Part shown: positions 32,744-42,109 of the stretch, in pieces
Layout: every line of letters starts with the position of its first letter
Position numbering within the stretch: the first letter of the stretch is position 1
DNA from: JABDMH01 sp050298535
GTDB taxonomy: Bacteria > Bacteroidota > Bacteroidia > Chitinophagales > Saprospiraceae
DNA: 64,000 bases
Direction: 5' to 3'
Assembly: GCA_050298535.1 (NCBI GenBank)
Contig: JBNKUI010000105.1
Coordinates: 186,001-250,000 of the forward strand
Program-made: the position numbers and the translations under genes
Notes under the pieces: generated by a model
Database searches by the model: none
Told to the model about the DNA's origin: nothing
Seen by the model: the letters and a program-made list of their open reading frames with translations, nothing else

Positions 32744-33562
32744 ATGATCCAACGTAAGAACTATCCACCAACCGATGCCCTGAAGGAGTATATTGATTCG
32801 TATGGAGTTGTAGAAGTATCGGAAGGCCAAACAGAGCCCTATTTCTCTCCGCCACTGGCTATGAGTGGGATGATCATCCAAACTATACATACGAATGATC
32901 CTATCGACATAAAGTTAAATGGCAAGGATTTCTTTACGGATCGAGCCGTTGTCACCGGTCAGGTTACAGCATCCATCTCTGGTCACCTGATGGGTCATTC
33001 CAAATCCCTGTTGATCTTCTTTCAGCCACTTGGCCTGTACCAACTATTTGGCACCGACATGCGCACATTGACTAATGGTGCTGCCCGACTGGAAGACTTC
33101 TTAGGCCAAGAGAAATGTGATAAACTACTAAATGCACTAAAAGAAAGTCAAAAGGATGAAGATCAAATACAGGTGTTGGATAAATTCTTCCTACAGTATA
33201 TAAGTCCACCACCTCATGTCGATGAATTGAGCGATGTCTTGGATTTCATCCATATCCAGAAAGGCAAAGTAAGTGTTGCGGAAATTGAAGAGAGGTTTGA
33301 CATCAGACGAAAAACACTCGAAAGAAACTTTCAGAAAAAGGTGGGCCTTCCTCCAAAGGAATACACTAAAATCTATCGCTTTAAGTGCTTTATAACCCTT
33401 CTCATGGAAAATCCTGAAATTACCTGGACGGAATTGTCACATCGAGCAGGTTTCTACGATCAATCACACATGACTCGCTATGTAAAAGAATACCTAAAGG
33501 TGTCTCCCAGCAATATCGTGCAGTTGGATATGGAGCTGATCAATTATTTCCTGAGGAATTAG
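32744..33562 (+). CDS. AraC-family transcriptional regulator
   Basis: A 272-residue protein. The N-terminal half (about 1-150) is a cupin-like effector region of the kind common in Bacteroidota regulators (YPPTDALKEYIDSYGVVE at the start, FFQPLGLYQLFG in the middle). The C-terminal half has two helix-turn-helix motifs (VSVAEIEERFDIRRKTLERNFQK and WTELSHRAGFYDQSHMTRYV) with the AraC signature GLPPKEY between them. It probably binds DNA as an activator. The large surface-protein gene lies 165 bp downstream in the same orientation and is a possible target. Confidence 0.9.
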   Translation: MIQRKNYPPTDALKEYIDSYGVVEVSEGQTEPYFSPPLAMSGMIIQTIHTNDPIDIKLNGKDFFTDRAVVTGQVTASISGHLMGHSKSLLIFFQPLGLYQLFGTDMRTLTNGAARLEDFLGQEKCDKLLNALKESQKDEDQIQVLDKFFLQYISPPPHVDELSDVLDFIHIQKGKVSVAEIEERFDIRRKTLERNFQKKVGLPPKEYTKIYRFKCFITLLMENPEITWTELSHRAGFYDQSHMTRYVKEYLKVSPSNIVQLDMELINYFLRN

Positions 33563-33727
33563 AGCGCGACACCCGACTACAAGTTGAAATCCAACTCAAC
33601 TGTCGCATCCGTACAAGACATTGATCGTTTTGCTTTCTAATTTGTGCGGTTAGAAATTTGATTCTCTTTTAAGGGTCATTTTATGATTCTTTTTGAGTCG
33701 CCTTGACACACTTACAACACGTAATCC

Positions 33728-36700
33728 ATGAAAAAGCCGATCTATGCCATAGCAATGCTATGTCTGCTATCCTCATACTCCATTCAAGCTCAGACCGGAA
33801 CGATTACTACTTCCGGAGATACCATTACCTATATCGCGAATCCAGGACATAGTTCTGCTCAAATCACCGGGCTACCAACGCCTACAGGTTGTAGTCTAAC
33901 AGATGGAATGAGAAGGGAATTTATTTACCAGGGCGATGACGGCCTTGGGACTTCTGCCGCCGCCATTCGGGCCTGTGCAGATCCTAACCGTTTACATCAT
34001 CTCCTGGAGAAAGGATTTACCTATAAAGTCCGGTTAAGAGATATAGATGGCGGCATTCCTGGCTTCAGTTATAAATTATTTAACAATGCTGCCGCCGTGT
34101 CTGGTAATTTTGTCTCTAACGTAGATGGTTGGCAAAGTGCAGGCTTCGTAAATGGTCAATTCGAATTTCCGATTCTCCCCACGACTACGAGTGGAGACGG
34201 AGCCGCTTGCTTGGCCATCCGTCAGACTAACAGCAATTGGACATTTTTCATTCCCCTTTATATTTTAGGTGCCGCTGATGGTCAGGAAGAAGTTGAAGTT
34301 TTGGGCCAACTCGAAAGTCCCGTGATTCCTTACATGATTTTACATGATCCTCCCGGTGATTTTAGCTCATCAACATTTTCAGCCAATGAACAGTACTGCA
34401 CAAGTATCGATATCTCGCAGGGCTCCGGCACACAAACCAGTGGCAATAAGGCATGGAAAGTGGGTGTGAAAGGATCAGTCAACATATTTTATGTTTCTGT
34501 CGATTTTGAAGCATATTACAAGGAGATTAATGGGTTTTCACAGGGAATAAGTGAAACCGTTACCACCAGCCAGGAGGTTTGTATTTCTTATGCCCAATCG
34601 ATTTCTACCGCCGATGGTATCGAGGATGACGTACCCATTCCACCCGGCGATGACTTGTACATCGGGAGCAGTGTAGACATGGTATATGGAGTTTTTCAGG
34701 GATGGTACTTTGAAGACTGTAAACTAAAATATGGAAAACGGCTGGGTGTGGCCCCTGATGGCGACCCTGAAGAAGTACGATATTTTGAAAGTGATATACA
34801 TAAGAGAATCGAGGAGCTCAAGGCAGTGCTCAGTTCAAACGGAAGTGATTACGAGAAAAAGCTGGCCCAAAAACAAATAGATATTTGGGAGCAAACCCTG
34901 GCAATTAATGCCGAAAATAAAATGATGGCTACGGAAGTCATCGATCCCAAAAAATCACTTGCCGGCACCTCTGTGCATTCAGCAAGTAAAACAACACAAG
35001 TGTCATCCAGTCGTACACTTAATGTTGATTATGTTTTCGAAAATATTAAGGGAGTGGAATGGTTGGCCGAAGCGGGGGGTAGTGGTGGATCCGGTGCCGA
35101 TGAATATCGCACCACTCAGACCTTTAGTAAAAGCGTCACTAACGCGAGTACCAGTACTCAGGAAATCAGTTATACAATCCGAGATGGCGAGGCCGGAGAT
35201 GTACACACCTTTGAGGTATATAATGATCCGGTATATGGGACGCCATTATTTAAGTTTTATGAGGATGAATCAAAAACGAGCTGTCCCTATGAAGGGGGTG
35301 CCCAAAGAGACATACCCCGACTGGAACATGGGGATGAAACCTGCACGAATCCCTCTAATGTCATCAACATTGTGAATGTACCTCCCGGAACTTCCGGCGC
35401 ACCCGGAGTAGTGGAAATACCATTGGATATCTGCAACGACAGTGAAGAGACTCGTACCTACTTTGTCAAACTCGGAGACAATTTTGATAATGCCATAGTT
35501 AAGTTGAAAGGGATTGAAATAAATAGTGATAACACGGGTGTAGAATATGCAGATATCCCTCCGGGGGAGTGTGCAGTGAGCCCTAGTGGCAGCAAACCCA
35601 AACTGGAGATAATCCAAAATTTATCGCTTGCTACCAGCTATCGGGATATCCAGGTCTATCTTTTCCCACAATGTCAGGAAGATTTACAGTCAGAGATTAC
35701 CATCAATGTGACATTTGGCAGCGGTGTCACTGATTATTGCTTTGCAGATGTCGATGGTGATAATATCACCGATGCACAGGACAATTGTCCAACTACTTTT
35801 AATTTAAACCAGGCAGACTCCGATGGCGATGGTATCGGTGATGTCTGTGATAATTGTCAAAGTATTGCCAATGCAAATCAGGCTAACATGGACGGTGACG
35901 CCTTTGGTGATGACTGTGATAATTGCCCGGGTGTGGTCAATGACGATCAGATGGATACGGATGGTGATGGTATCGGTGATGTCTGCGATGACTGTGCTGA
36001 TATAGCCACAAATCCCACGACTGATGAAGATGGTGATGGACTGATTTGTGAAAATTGCCCAGACCAGATAAATCCCGGACTCCATTTTGATGGTATGGAT
36101 GACGTGATTGAATATCGGGGTCGATACACGGACCTCCTCGAAAATGTGGATAGCAGTTTTACCTATGAATTCTGGGTGAAGCCCGAGGGTATGATACCCC
36201 TGGGTGAATTAGAGAAAAATTCGGGTGTTGGTGCTTTTGTCGATGTAAACAAGTCGATACCCTTTGTCATTTTTCCTGCCAATGGGAGTCAATACTATGC
36301 AGATCCCATGGGTCTGGAAGAATACGCCACGTTAGGTGTGGCTGTTGGTAACAATGGGGTGATGGTGGTGGAGCACGGTCCCTTTCATGCACCCTCAACG
36401 TTGGTGTATTATACTCCGATCAATGACTGGACCCATATTGCTGTGGTTTACGACTGCAACTTCCCCCGAATATATATTAATGGAATCCAAAGGATTGCAG
36501 GATGGATGACCTCTCAGGCTAATATATTTTCCGGAATTGAGCGTGTTGTGAAACCCAGCTTTATGTTTGGAGCAGAGGGACCTAGTGGAGGTAACTACTA
36601 TCCACAACATAAGTTCAAAGGTGCTGTGGATGATGTCCGAATTTGGAATGGGGCTCGGACTCACGCTCAGATCCAGCAATTTATGAACACTGAGCAATCC

Positions 36701-38986
36701 AGTCAGGGTGGTGACCTGATGATTTATTTCAATTTTAACGAGGGTGTGCCCTATGGATATAATACACAAGCGATACCATTCCCTATTGCAGGAGGGTCAT
36801 TAAATCCGACGATCAGTGGATTTGCCATGTCAGGAGGCACCTCAAACTATGTAACGGGGGCTCCCATCAATATGTATGATTATGATGTGAATGGGACTGC
36901 TGACTTCTGTGAAAATCCGGAAGCCGCGCGTGACAATGATAATGACGGTATAAGGAACAATATCGACGACTGTGATGACGAGCCAACTACCGGGTTAGAT
37001 TTTGATGGTGACAATGATTTTGTGGAGATCCCAAATAATGCAGCATTGGCACCTACGACTAGTAATGCTGTAACCTTTGAAGCCTGGGTGAAGCCACAAG
37101 ATACAGGTAGTGATCCCAACTACATTGCCAGTATGTACAAGAATTTTGATTCTGGGGCATCTAACTTCTTCATTCGTAGAAATCCAGATGGAACTATCAC
37201 TGTGAGTGGAAATGGAACCAATGTGTTAACATCCCAGGGTACGATCCCCCTAAATACCTGGTCTCATGTTTCGGTGTCTCTGCAGGATCCCTATTCCGTT
37301 ATCTATATCAATGGTGTTGTGAGTGAAAGTGGAAGTTTGAATTTCAATAGCAATAATGGTGGAGAGCCCCTGCTCCTAGGTCATTTGCGTGGGGGAGGAT
37401 TATCATCTTATTTCAAAGGATCCCTGGATGAGGTACATATCTGGCAAGGTAGTCGTTCACCACAGAACATCGATAAAATTCTGAAGGGTGATGAAGCCGG
37501 ACTGCTAGCGTACTACAACTTTAGTGAAGGGACTCCTGGTGCTGATAATAGTGCAGTGACAATGGTGACAGATCAAAGTATGGGTGGCAACCATGGGACG
37601 TTGAATAACCTTGCTCAGGGGGGAGTTTCATTCGATGGGATCAATGATCGGATAGATATCCAGCATAATGCGGCTATTGATTTCGCACAAAACCAGAATT
37701 TCACCATTGAACTTCGCATCAAGGTACCCACCACCCCTCAACCCGATATGGGCGCTATAGACAACTCCATAATAGAGAAATGGAACGCGAAAGGTTATCC
37801 TTACACTATCCGTTATGATAATAATAGTAAGAAAATTGTTGCAGGTCGGTTTGATGGTAGCAACAATCCATTTATTGTGTCTACCTCCACCGTCAATGAT
37901 GATGAGTGGCATCACATTGCATATGTCAAAGATGGAGCTACTTTGCGCTTGTATGTGGACGGGCAGGAAGAGGGAACCGCCACCGATAATACTTCTGGAC
38001 CTGTGACCTCAGGAGAAGGGACTATGTATCTAGGATGTCGATTCGGTGATAGAACCTTTTTCAAAGGCTCAATGGATGAGTTGCGCTTCTGGAATGTTAC
38101 AAGAACCCCGACACAGATTGATGATTACAAAGATCTTCGGGTGGCAGGATCAGAAACAAACCTGGTGGGATACTATCCACTAAACCAGGCGATTTCGTAT
38201 CCCATAAACTCTCCCGCAGGTTTGGTTGAAGATAAAAGTGTGACTGGCAACAATGGTATGGCTCATTACTTTCAATCTTCGGGTATTGTCTCGAACTGGA
38301 CCATCGGTGCACCCGTGACCGGTGTGGAGGATTCGGATGGTGATGGTAGTGGAGACCGATGTGATCTTTGTGAAGGGGATGATACGACTGGAGATTTGGA
38401 TATGGACGGTATCTGCAATGATATAGATCCGGACTATGTGGTACCCTGTGATGGGACGAATATTATCATACCTAATATTCAATATGTGGATATGACCTCC
38501 GTCCGTGCCGCTCAAACCATATCAACTGGTAGTAATAGTGTCGTCGTTTTAAACGGAGCTGATGTCACCTATGTCGCACAGCAATCGATCCTGTTGGAAT
38601 CAGGTTTCCAGACTGATCAAGGCGGAGTATTTACTGCCTACATTGATGCCTGCGCCCAGTTAGCAAAAAACATCGCACTGCTGAGGTCGGGGCAGGAATT
38701 ATCGGGAGAAGATCTCCTTGTCTACGCTGATCCTTCCTCAGACAAAACATTTGTGTCTTACGATTTGCCGCAGACCAGCATGGTATCTCTCAAGCTTTTT
38801 GATGCCAATGGTGAACAGATCGGATTGCCACTGCACGCTGCTGAACAACAAGCCGGTAAACATACCGTCATGCTGGACTCATCGCATCTTCCAAACGGAG
38901 TGTTGGTTGCCCTTCTACAGACGAACCAGGGTGTACGGTACCAGCGCTTTTCCAATACAGTACATAAAGAGACTGTCGAAAAGTAG
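33728..38986 (+). CDS. Large secreted TSP3/LamG surface protein
   Basis: A 1752-residue protein with signal peptide MKKPIYAIAMLCLLSSYSIQAQ. Residues 23-670 are unlike known domains to me. Residues about 674-783 are calcium-binding thrombospondin type-3 repeats (DSDGDGIGDVCDNC). Three LamG/concanavalin-type domains follow at about 785-1010, 1090-1276 and 1300-1495, each starting with an x-F-D-G-x-(N/D)-D strand. A further TSP3-like piece lies near 1535, a 3-coathanger stack domain at about 1578-1641 (ILLESGFQTDQGGVFTAYID), and a C-terminal beta domain like type IX secretion sorting tails ends the protein. It probably is displayed on or released from the outer membrane and binds carbohydrate or protein. 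Confidence 0.88.
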   Translation: MKKPIYAIAMLCLLSSYSIQAQTGTITTSGDTITYIANPGHSSAQITGLPTPTGCSLTDGMRREFIYQGDDGLGTSAAAIRACADPNRLHHLLEKGFTYKVRLRDIDGGIPGFSYKLFNNAAAVSGNFVSNVDGWQSAGFVNGQFEFPILPTTTSGDGAACLAIRQTNSNWTFFIPLYILGAADGQEEVEVLGQLESPVIPYMILHDPPGDFSSSTFSANEQYCTSIDISQGSGTQTSGNKAWKVGVKGSVNIFYVSVDFEAYYKEINGFSQGISETVTTSQEVCISYAQSISTADGIEDDVPIPPGDDLYIGSSVDMVYGVFQGWYFEDCKLKYGKRLGVAPDGDPEEVRYFESDIHKRIEELKAVLSSNGSDYEKKLAQKQIDIWEQTLAINAENKMMATEVIDPKKSLAGTSVHSASKTTQVSSSRTLNVDYVFENIKGVEWLAEAGGSGGSGADEYRTTQTFSKSVTNASTSTQEISYTIRDGEAGDVHTFEVYNDPVYGTPLFKFYEDESKTSCPYEGGAQRDIPRLEHGDETCTNPSNVINIVNVPPGTSGAPGVVEIPLDICNDSEETRTYFVKLGDNFDNAIVKLKGIEINSDNTGVEYADIPPGECAVSPSGSKPKLEIIQNLSLATSYRDIQVYLFPQCQEDLQSEITINVTFGSGVTDYCFADVDGDNITDAQDNCPTTFNLNQADSDGDGIGDVCDNCQSIANANQANMDGDAFGDDCDNCPGVVNDDQMDTDGDGIGDVCDDCADIATNPTTDEDGDGLICENCPDQINPGLHFDGMDDVIEYRGRYTDLLENVDSSFTYEFWVKPEGMIPLGELEKNSGVGAFVDVNKSIPFVIFPANGSQYYADPMGLEEYATLGVAVGNNGVMVVEHGPFHAPSTLVYYTPINDWTHIAVVYDCNFPRIYINGIQRIAGWMTSQANIFSGIERVVKPSFMFGAEGPSGGNYYPQHKFKGAVDDVRIWNGARTHAQIQQFMNTEQSSQGGDLMIYFNFNEGVPYGYNTQAIPFPIAGGSLNPTISGFAMSGGTSNYVTGAPINMYDYDVNGTADFCENPEAARDNDNDGIRNNIDDCDDEPTTGLDFDGDNDFVEIPNNAALAPTTSNAVTFEAWVKPQDTGSDPNYIASMYKNFDSGASNFFIRRNPDGTITVSGNGTNVLTSQGTIPLNTWSHVSVSLQDPYSVIYINGVVSESGSLNFNSNNGGEPLLLGHLRGGGLSSYFKGSLDEVHIWQGSRSPQNIDKILKGDEAGLLAYYNFSEGTPGADNSAVTMVTDQSMGGNHGTLNNLAQGGVSFDGINDRIDIQHNAAIDFAQNQNFTIELRIKVPTTPQPDMGAIDNSIIEKWNAKGYPYTIRYDNNSKKIVAGRFDGSNNPFIVSTSTVNDDEWHHIAYVKDGATLRLYVDGQEEGTATDNTSGPVTSGEGTMYLGCRFGDRTFFKGSMDELRFWNVTRTPTQIDDYKDLRVAGSETNLVGYYPLNQAISYPINSPAGLVEDKSVTGNNGMAHYFQSSGIVSNWTIGAPVTGVEDSDGDGSGDRCDLCEGDDTTGDLDMDGICNDIDPDYVVPCDGTNIIIPNIQYVDMTSVRAAQTISTGSNSVVVLNGADVTYVAQQSILLESGFQTDQGGVFTAYIDACAQLAKNIALLRSGQELSGEDLLVYADPSSDKTFVSYDLPQTSMVSLKLFDANGEQIGLPLHAAEQQAGKHTVMLDSSHLPNGVLVALLQTNQGVRYQRFSNTVHKETVEK

Positions 38987-39007
38987 AAGGTATTAACATA
39001 GGAAATC

Positions 39008-39048
39008 AAAAGGTCAACTTCCCTACAGAAGCTGACCTTTCTTGTTTT
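39008..39048 (+). terminator. Terminator of the TSP3/LamG gene
   Basis: AAAAGGTCA (39008-39016) pairs with TGACCTTT (39033-39040), followed by CTTGTTTT. It may also serve the convergent small gene. Confidence 0.7.
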
Positions 39049-39062
39049 GGAGTTGGTTCACA

Positions 39063-39212
39063 TTAGTAACCAAAAAACATGTAAGCCAAAAGGGCGAAAA
39101 AACCTAATAATACCACGGTTGCAATTACTGCAATGATTCGTGCATCATGCTTTTTTCGTTGCTCCAAATAATCGTTATAGGGTTGCTGTGTAGAGGTATT
39201 TTCCATAGACAT
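39063..39212 (-). CDS. Small single-pass membrane protein, 49 residues
   Basis: An ATG at 39212 (second ATG two codons later) opens 49 codons ending TAA at 39063. The product has a polar N terminus (MSMENTSTQQPYNDYLEQRK), a basic KKHDAR segment and a clear transmembrane helix (IIAVIATVVLLGFFALLAYM) ending FFGY. Charge placement predicts N-in topology. The composition is strikingly protein-like for a short frame. It lies between the terminator of the surface-protein gene and the LuxR-type regulator, about 100 bp after the latter's stop. Function unknown. Confidence 0.6.
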   Translation of the reverse strand: MSMENTSTQQPYNDYLEQRKKHDARIIAVIATVVLLGFFALLAYMFFGY

Positions 39213-39310
39213 ATATTTAATAATTAACAAATATGGATTAAGCCTCTCATGTGTCCTTCTTGTATTTAAGACTTTTCTACCTAATAATCAAGGGGTTGCA
39301 GCATATATTT

Positions 39311-39916
39311 CTAAATTGAAAGCACTTTTTTAACTGCAGAGGTGCGATTTTTCACGCCCAACTTGGAGTAGAGATTCTGAAGATGCCATTTTACGGTACT
39401 CATGGAAATATGTTGTTTGGCTGCAATCTGAGCGTTTGTGAGTCCCTGTACGATATCCTCAAGTATCTCAAATTCACGATCTGACAAGGGAGATAGTGCC
39501 CAGGAATTAAGCTCTAATAAAGTAAACACCTTCTCCTCTTTCTTACTTTGATAATTAAACAGTCCAATCGTCATGGTGGTGTAGAGATCGCTAGCCTTGT
39601 AAGGCTTCACGATGTATCCACAAGGATTGGTCACCTTAGCCCGCTCCAACGTATTGACATCGGAATATGCCGTTAGGAAGATAAAGGGGATATCATATTT
39701 ATCGTTGATAATGGTCGCAACCTCGATACCATCTCTTGTGCCATCAATATTAATGTCCAGCAAAACCATATCGGGCTTCTTATTGTGAATAGCATCTAAT
39801 GCTCGCTCACTATTGTGCACCACGTCCAGCACCACATGACCGGCATCCAACAAGTCCTGTTCGATTTTCATGCTGATCACAGCATCATCTTCGACTACCA
39901 CAACCTTTAGAGACAT
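39311..39916 (-). CDS. LuxR-type (REC-HTH) response regulator
   Basis: A 201-residue regulator. The receiver domain (1-120) has the acidic pair EDD at 9-11, phosphoacceptor Asp in MVLLDINIDG (about 54), T/S in FLTAYS and Lys in IVKPYK. The LuxR/NarL helix-turn-helix (about 140-200) starts LSDREFEILEDIVQGLTNAQIA and has STVKWHLQNLYSKLGV as recognition helix. No kinase gene is adjacent; the orphan kinases at 20-31 kb lack receivers and are candidate partners, without direct evidence. Its leader contains a terminator-like structure. Confidence 0.92.
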   Translation of the reverse strand: MSLKVVVVEDDAVISMKIEQDLLDAGHVVLDVVHNSERALDAIHNKKPDMVLLDINIDGTRDGIEVATIINDKYDIPFIFLTAYSDVNTLERAKVTNPCGYIVKPYKASDLYTTMTIGLFNYQSKKEEKVFTLLELNSWALSPLSDREFEILEDIVQGLTNAQIAAKQHISMSTVKWHLQNLYSKLGVKNRTSAVKKVLSI

Positions 39917-39985
39917 CAGATCTGCAAAATGTGTAGCTTAAGATATAGATTATCGGTGGAACCGAGGGACCGAAAAAATACAAAT

Positions 39986-40052
39986 AAAAAAGACCCTCCG
40001 TGGGGCCCTATCCTGTGCATGATCGACATACTCTTTCTCTTGTCGATCACCC
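39986..40052 (-). ncRNA. Putative short leader RNA or attenuator
   Basis: Read on the minus strand, a TATCTTTA box (40058-40065) is followed by a hairpin with arms GATCGAC/GTCGATC (40021-40048), then GGCCC-loop-GGGTC and six T's near 39991-39986. The short transcript would end about 70 bp before the response-regulator ATG. It may be an attenuator for that gene or a separate small RNA. The terminator stem includes one G-U pair, so strength is moderate. Confidence 0.35.
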
Positions 40053-40220
40053 TGACGTAAAGATAAGATCAGTATATAAAATACCTGTTAAGGCACTATG
40101 AAGTAATTAAAAAGAGAGAGATGCGGGAATTACAGCGGCATCAAGTTCTAATTGAAGTAACCACTATACTTTTTCGGTTAGCTCCCTTAGGATTTATCGA
40201 GGTTCCGCGTGCACCGGATT

Positions 40221-40675
40221 CTACATTTTTATTTTGCTCATTAATTCCTTTTTCCTGGATCGGGAAACAGTTAGGGACGCCCCATTCAACATTTCGAATA
40301 CCCTCCATCTCCACGATAGTATTTTTTCACGTGGTTGAGGTTGATCAGGAAAGACTGATGGATGCGACAAAACCCATTGGAAGCGAGGAGTTCATCAAAA
40401 TCCTTTAGAATCTTGGCGGAATATAGTTTTCTGTTTTCAGTAAGATGTACGAAGGTATAATTACTGTCTGCTTCACAATATAGAATATCCTGGATCATAA
40501 CGAAATCAATGCCCAACCGGGTAGGTATTCCTATACGATGCAAAAGAGAGTGGGATCCATATTTTCCTTAAGATGCCCCAATTGCTCAATTTTTTCTGAG
40601 AACCGAAACCGACTCTTAAAAACTTCCAGGAAGTTGGTACTTTTAACCGGAAGGAACAAAACTTGAGATGGAAAA
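40221..40675 (-). pseudogene. Decayed LytTR-type response regulator
   Basis: Three frames on the minus strand read consecutive parts of one protein. FLPVKSTNFLEVFKS is the end of a receiver and linker (K-P in YLLKP-like form is changed). IPTRLGIDFVMIQDILYCEA to KYYRGDGGYSK is the LytTR DNA-binding domain. After a one-base shift, MLNGASLTVSRSRKKELMSK is its end, with a stop at 40221. The first frame ends in a stop before GIPTRLG. Most of the receiver domain is missing, cut off where the DUF6090 gene begins on the other strand. It cannot make a functional regulator. Confidence 0.75.
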
Positions 40676-40678
40676 CCA

Positions 40679-41446
40679 ATGCTGACATTTTTTCGACGAA
40701 TACGACAGAGATTATGGGTTGAGGGCAACTTGAGAAAATACTCCATGTATGCCATCGGCGAAATTCTCCTGGTCATGATAGGAATCCTTTTAGCGCTTCA
40801 GGTGAATAATTGGAATGAAAACCACAAGAACCTCCAAAAAGAACAATTGATCCTTAAAAATCTTCAGAAAAGTTTTGAGTTTAATCTCGAAGAGCTGAAT
40901 CAGACGCTACAATCTACCAGACTGGGATATCATGCCACAGTACAATTATTAGCATTGATAAAACCCGAATTTTCAAATAACACAACGTACGAAGTCGATA
41001 GTTTGCTTGCGATAATACAGGGATATTTTACGTATGATCCGGCTACCGGTGCAATTGACGAAATAATCAATTCCGGACAGTTAAGTTTAGTACGAAATGA
41101 AGAGCTAAGAAATCAAGTTTCAAATTGGTCAAGAATCCTGAGTGATGCAGGTAAAAATCTCAAGATAGCTGATGATCATTTATATAATGTCCTGATAAAT
41201 CATCTGATGGAACATGCCAATTTCCGCAATGTCCCAAGGCAGGTTCATCTCTTCAACAAAACCGATTTACCCAAAATACCACCTTCTAATTTCACATCGG
41301 ATTATAAAGCTATGATGACATCACTACAATTTGAAAATCTGGTAAATCAGCACGCCTGGAATTTAATGTGGATAATAAATGAATACATGAATATCCGATA
41401 CTATCTGGAGACCACGATTAGTCTATTGGAAAATGAAATGCCATAA
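40679..41446 (+). CDS. DUF6090 family membrane-anchored protein
   Basis: A 255-residue protein with the family's hallmark N terminus: MLTFFRRIRQRL, then KYSMYAIGEILLVMIGILLALQVNNWNE, a basic amphipathic start, one transmembrane helix and a conserved NNWNE. The rest is helical and presumably periplasmic, with DEIINSGQLSLVRNEELR typical of the family. DUF6090 proteins are frequent and multi-copy in Bacteroidota and uncharacterised. The start overlaps the edge of the decayed LytTR gene on the opposite strand, suggesting that insertion or deletion here joined two loci. 41447-41689 has no gene. Confidence 0.85.
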   Translation: MLTFFRRIRQRLWVEGNLRKYSMYAIGEILLVMIGILLALQVNNWNENHKNLQKEQLILKNLQKSFEFNLEELNQTLQSTRLGYHATVQLLALIKPEFSNNTTYEVDSLLAIIQGYFTYDPATGAIDEIINSGQLSLVRNEELRNQVSNWSRILSDAGKNLKIADDHLYNVLINHLMEHANFRNVPRQVHLFNKTDLPKIPPSNFTSDYKAMMTSLQFENLVNQHAWNLMWIINEYMNIRYYLETTISLLENEMP

Positions 41447-41689
41447 ATGAATTTCCTATGAAATCAATCCTGCTTGTCATTACTATCATTTGGAAATGTA
41501 ATTGGTCATTAACAAGTTAAAAAAGCTAAATAGTGGACATAGTTCGCATCAAGGGAATAATTTGGAATACTTCGTTAAAATGTCATTGAAACACTTTAAT
41601 AATCAATTAAAACAATAGCTAGCCACATCAACGAAGCATGAATGGATCCCAACCCTCAAAGGAACTTTAGGATCTAGCTGAAATTCAAG

Positions 41690-41917
41690 TTAAATATTAA
41701 CAGCACAAGTGACAACCTCCAGTGCAGATGGAAAGATACTCAGTGTACCGTCACCAAAGTATTGAATGATCTCACCATTATGTAGTGTATGATACTTGTT
41801 AAGAACTTCCCGGTGACGAATCCTTAGTTGATGGGCTAATACCTCATCTTTTGCCATTAAGGCAGTATATCCAGCCATATCAGTGAATAGAATCGCTGCA
41901 AGCTGGCGTCGTGCCAT
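41690..41917 (-). pseudogene. N-terminal fragment of a class III adenylate cyclase
   Basis: The 75 residues from ATG 41917 (MARRQLAAILFTDMAGYTALM) match the start of cyclase-TPR proteins, including the metal-binding Asp in FTDMAGYT and the second Asp in YFGDGTLSIF. The frame then stops after VTCAVNI, before the rest of the catalytic domain, so no active cyclase can form. The frame extends upstream to 42040 without family similarity. It is convergent-free, on the minus strand, in front of pfkA. Confidence 0.75.
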
Positions 41918-42109
41918 ATGAAGTTCATTTAGATAAATGATCCAAAAGTAGGAAGTTAGTAAAAAACCTAGTGCCGGATTTAAAGCAGATGAGACCCATT
42001 CTGGACAATTATCAAAAATGGATTCTGAATGAAGTATCAAAGCATGAGATGCAATATTTTAACTGCAGTCAACTATTGTATATCTTTTCATAGGTAAAGA
42101 ATCAAAACT

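Noticed and set aside
40121..40408. 95-codon plus-strand ORF
   Set aside because: It is antisense to the decayed LytTR regulator, whose domain is clearly recognisable on the minus strand.
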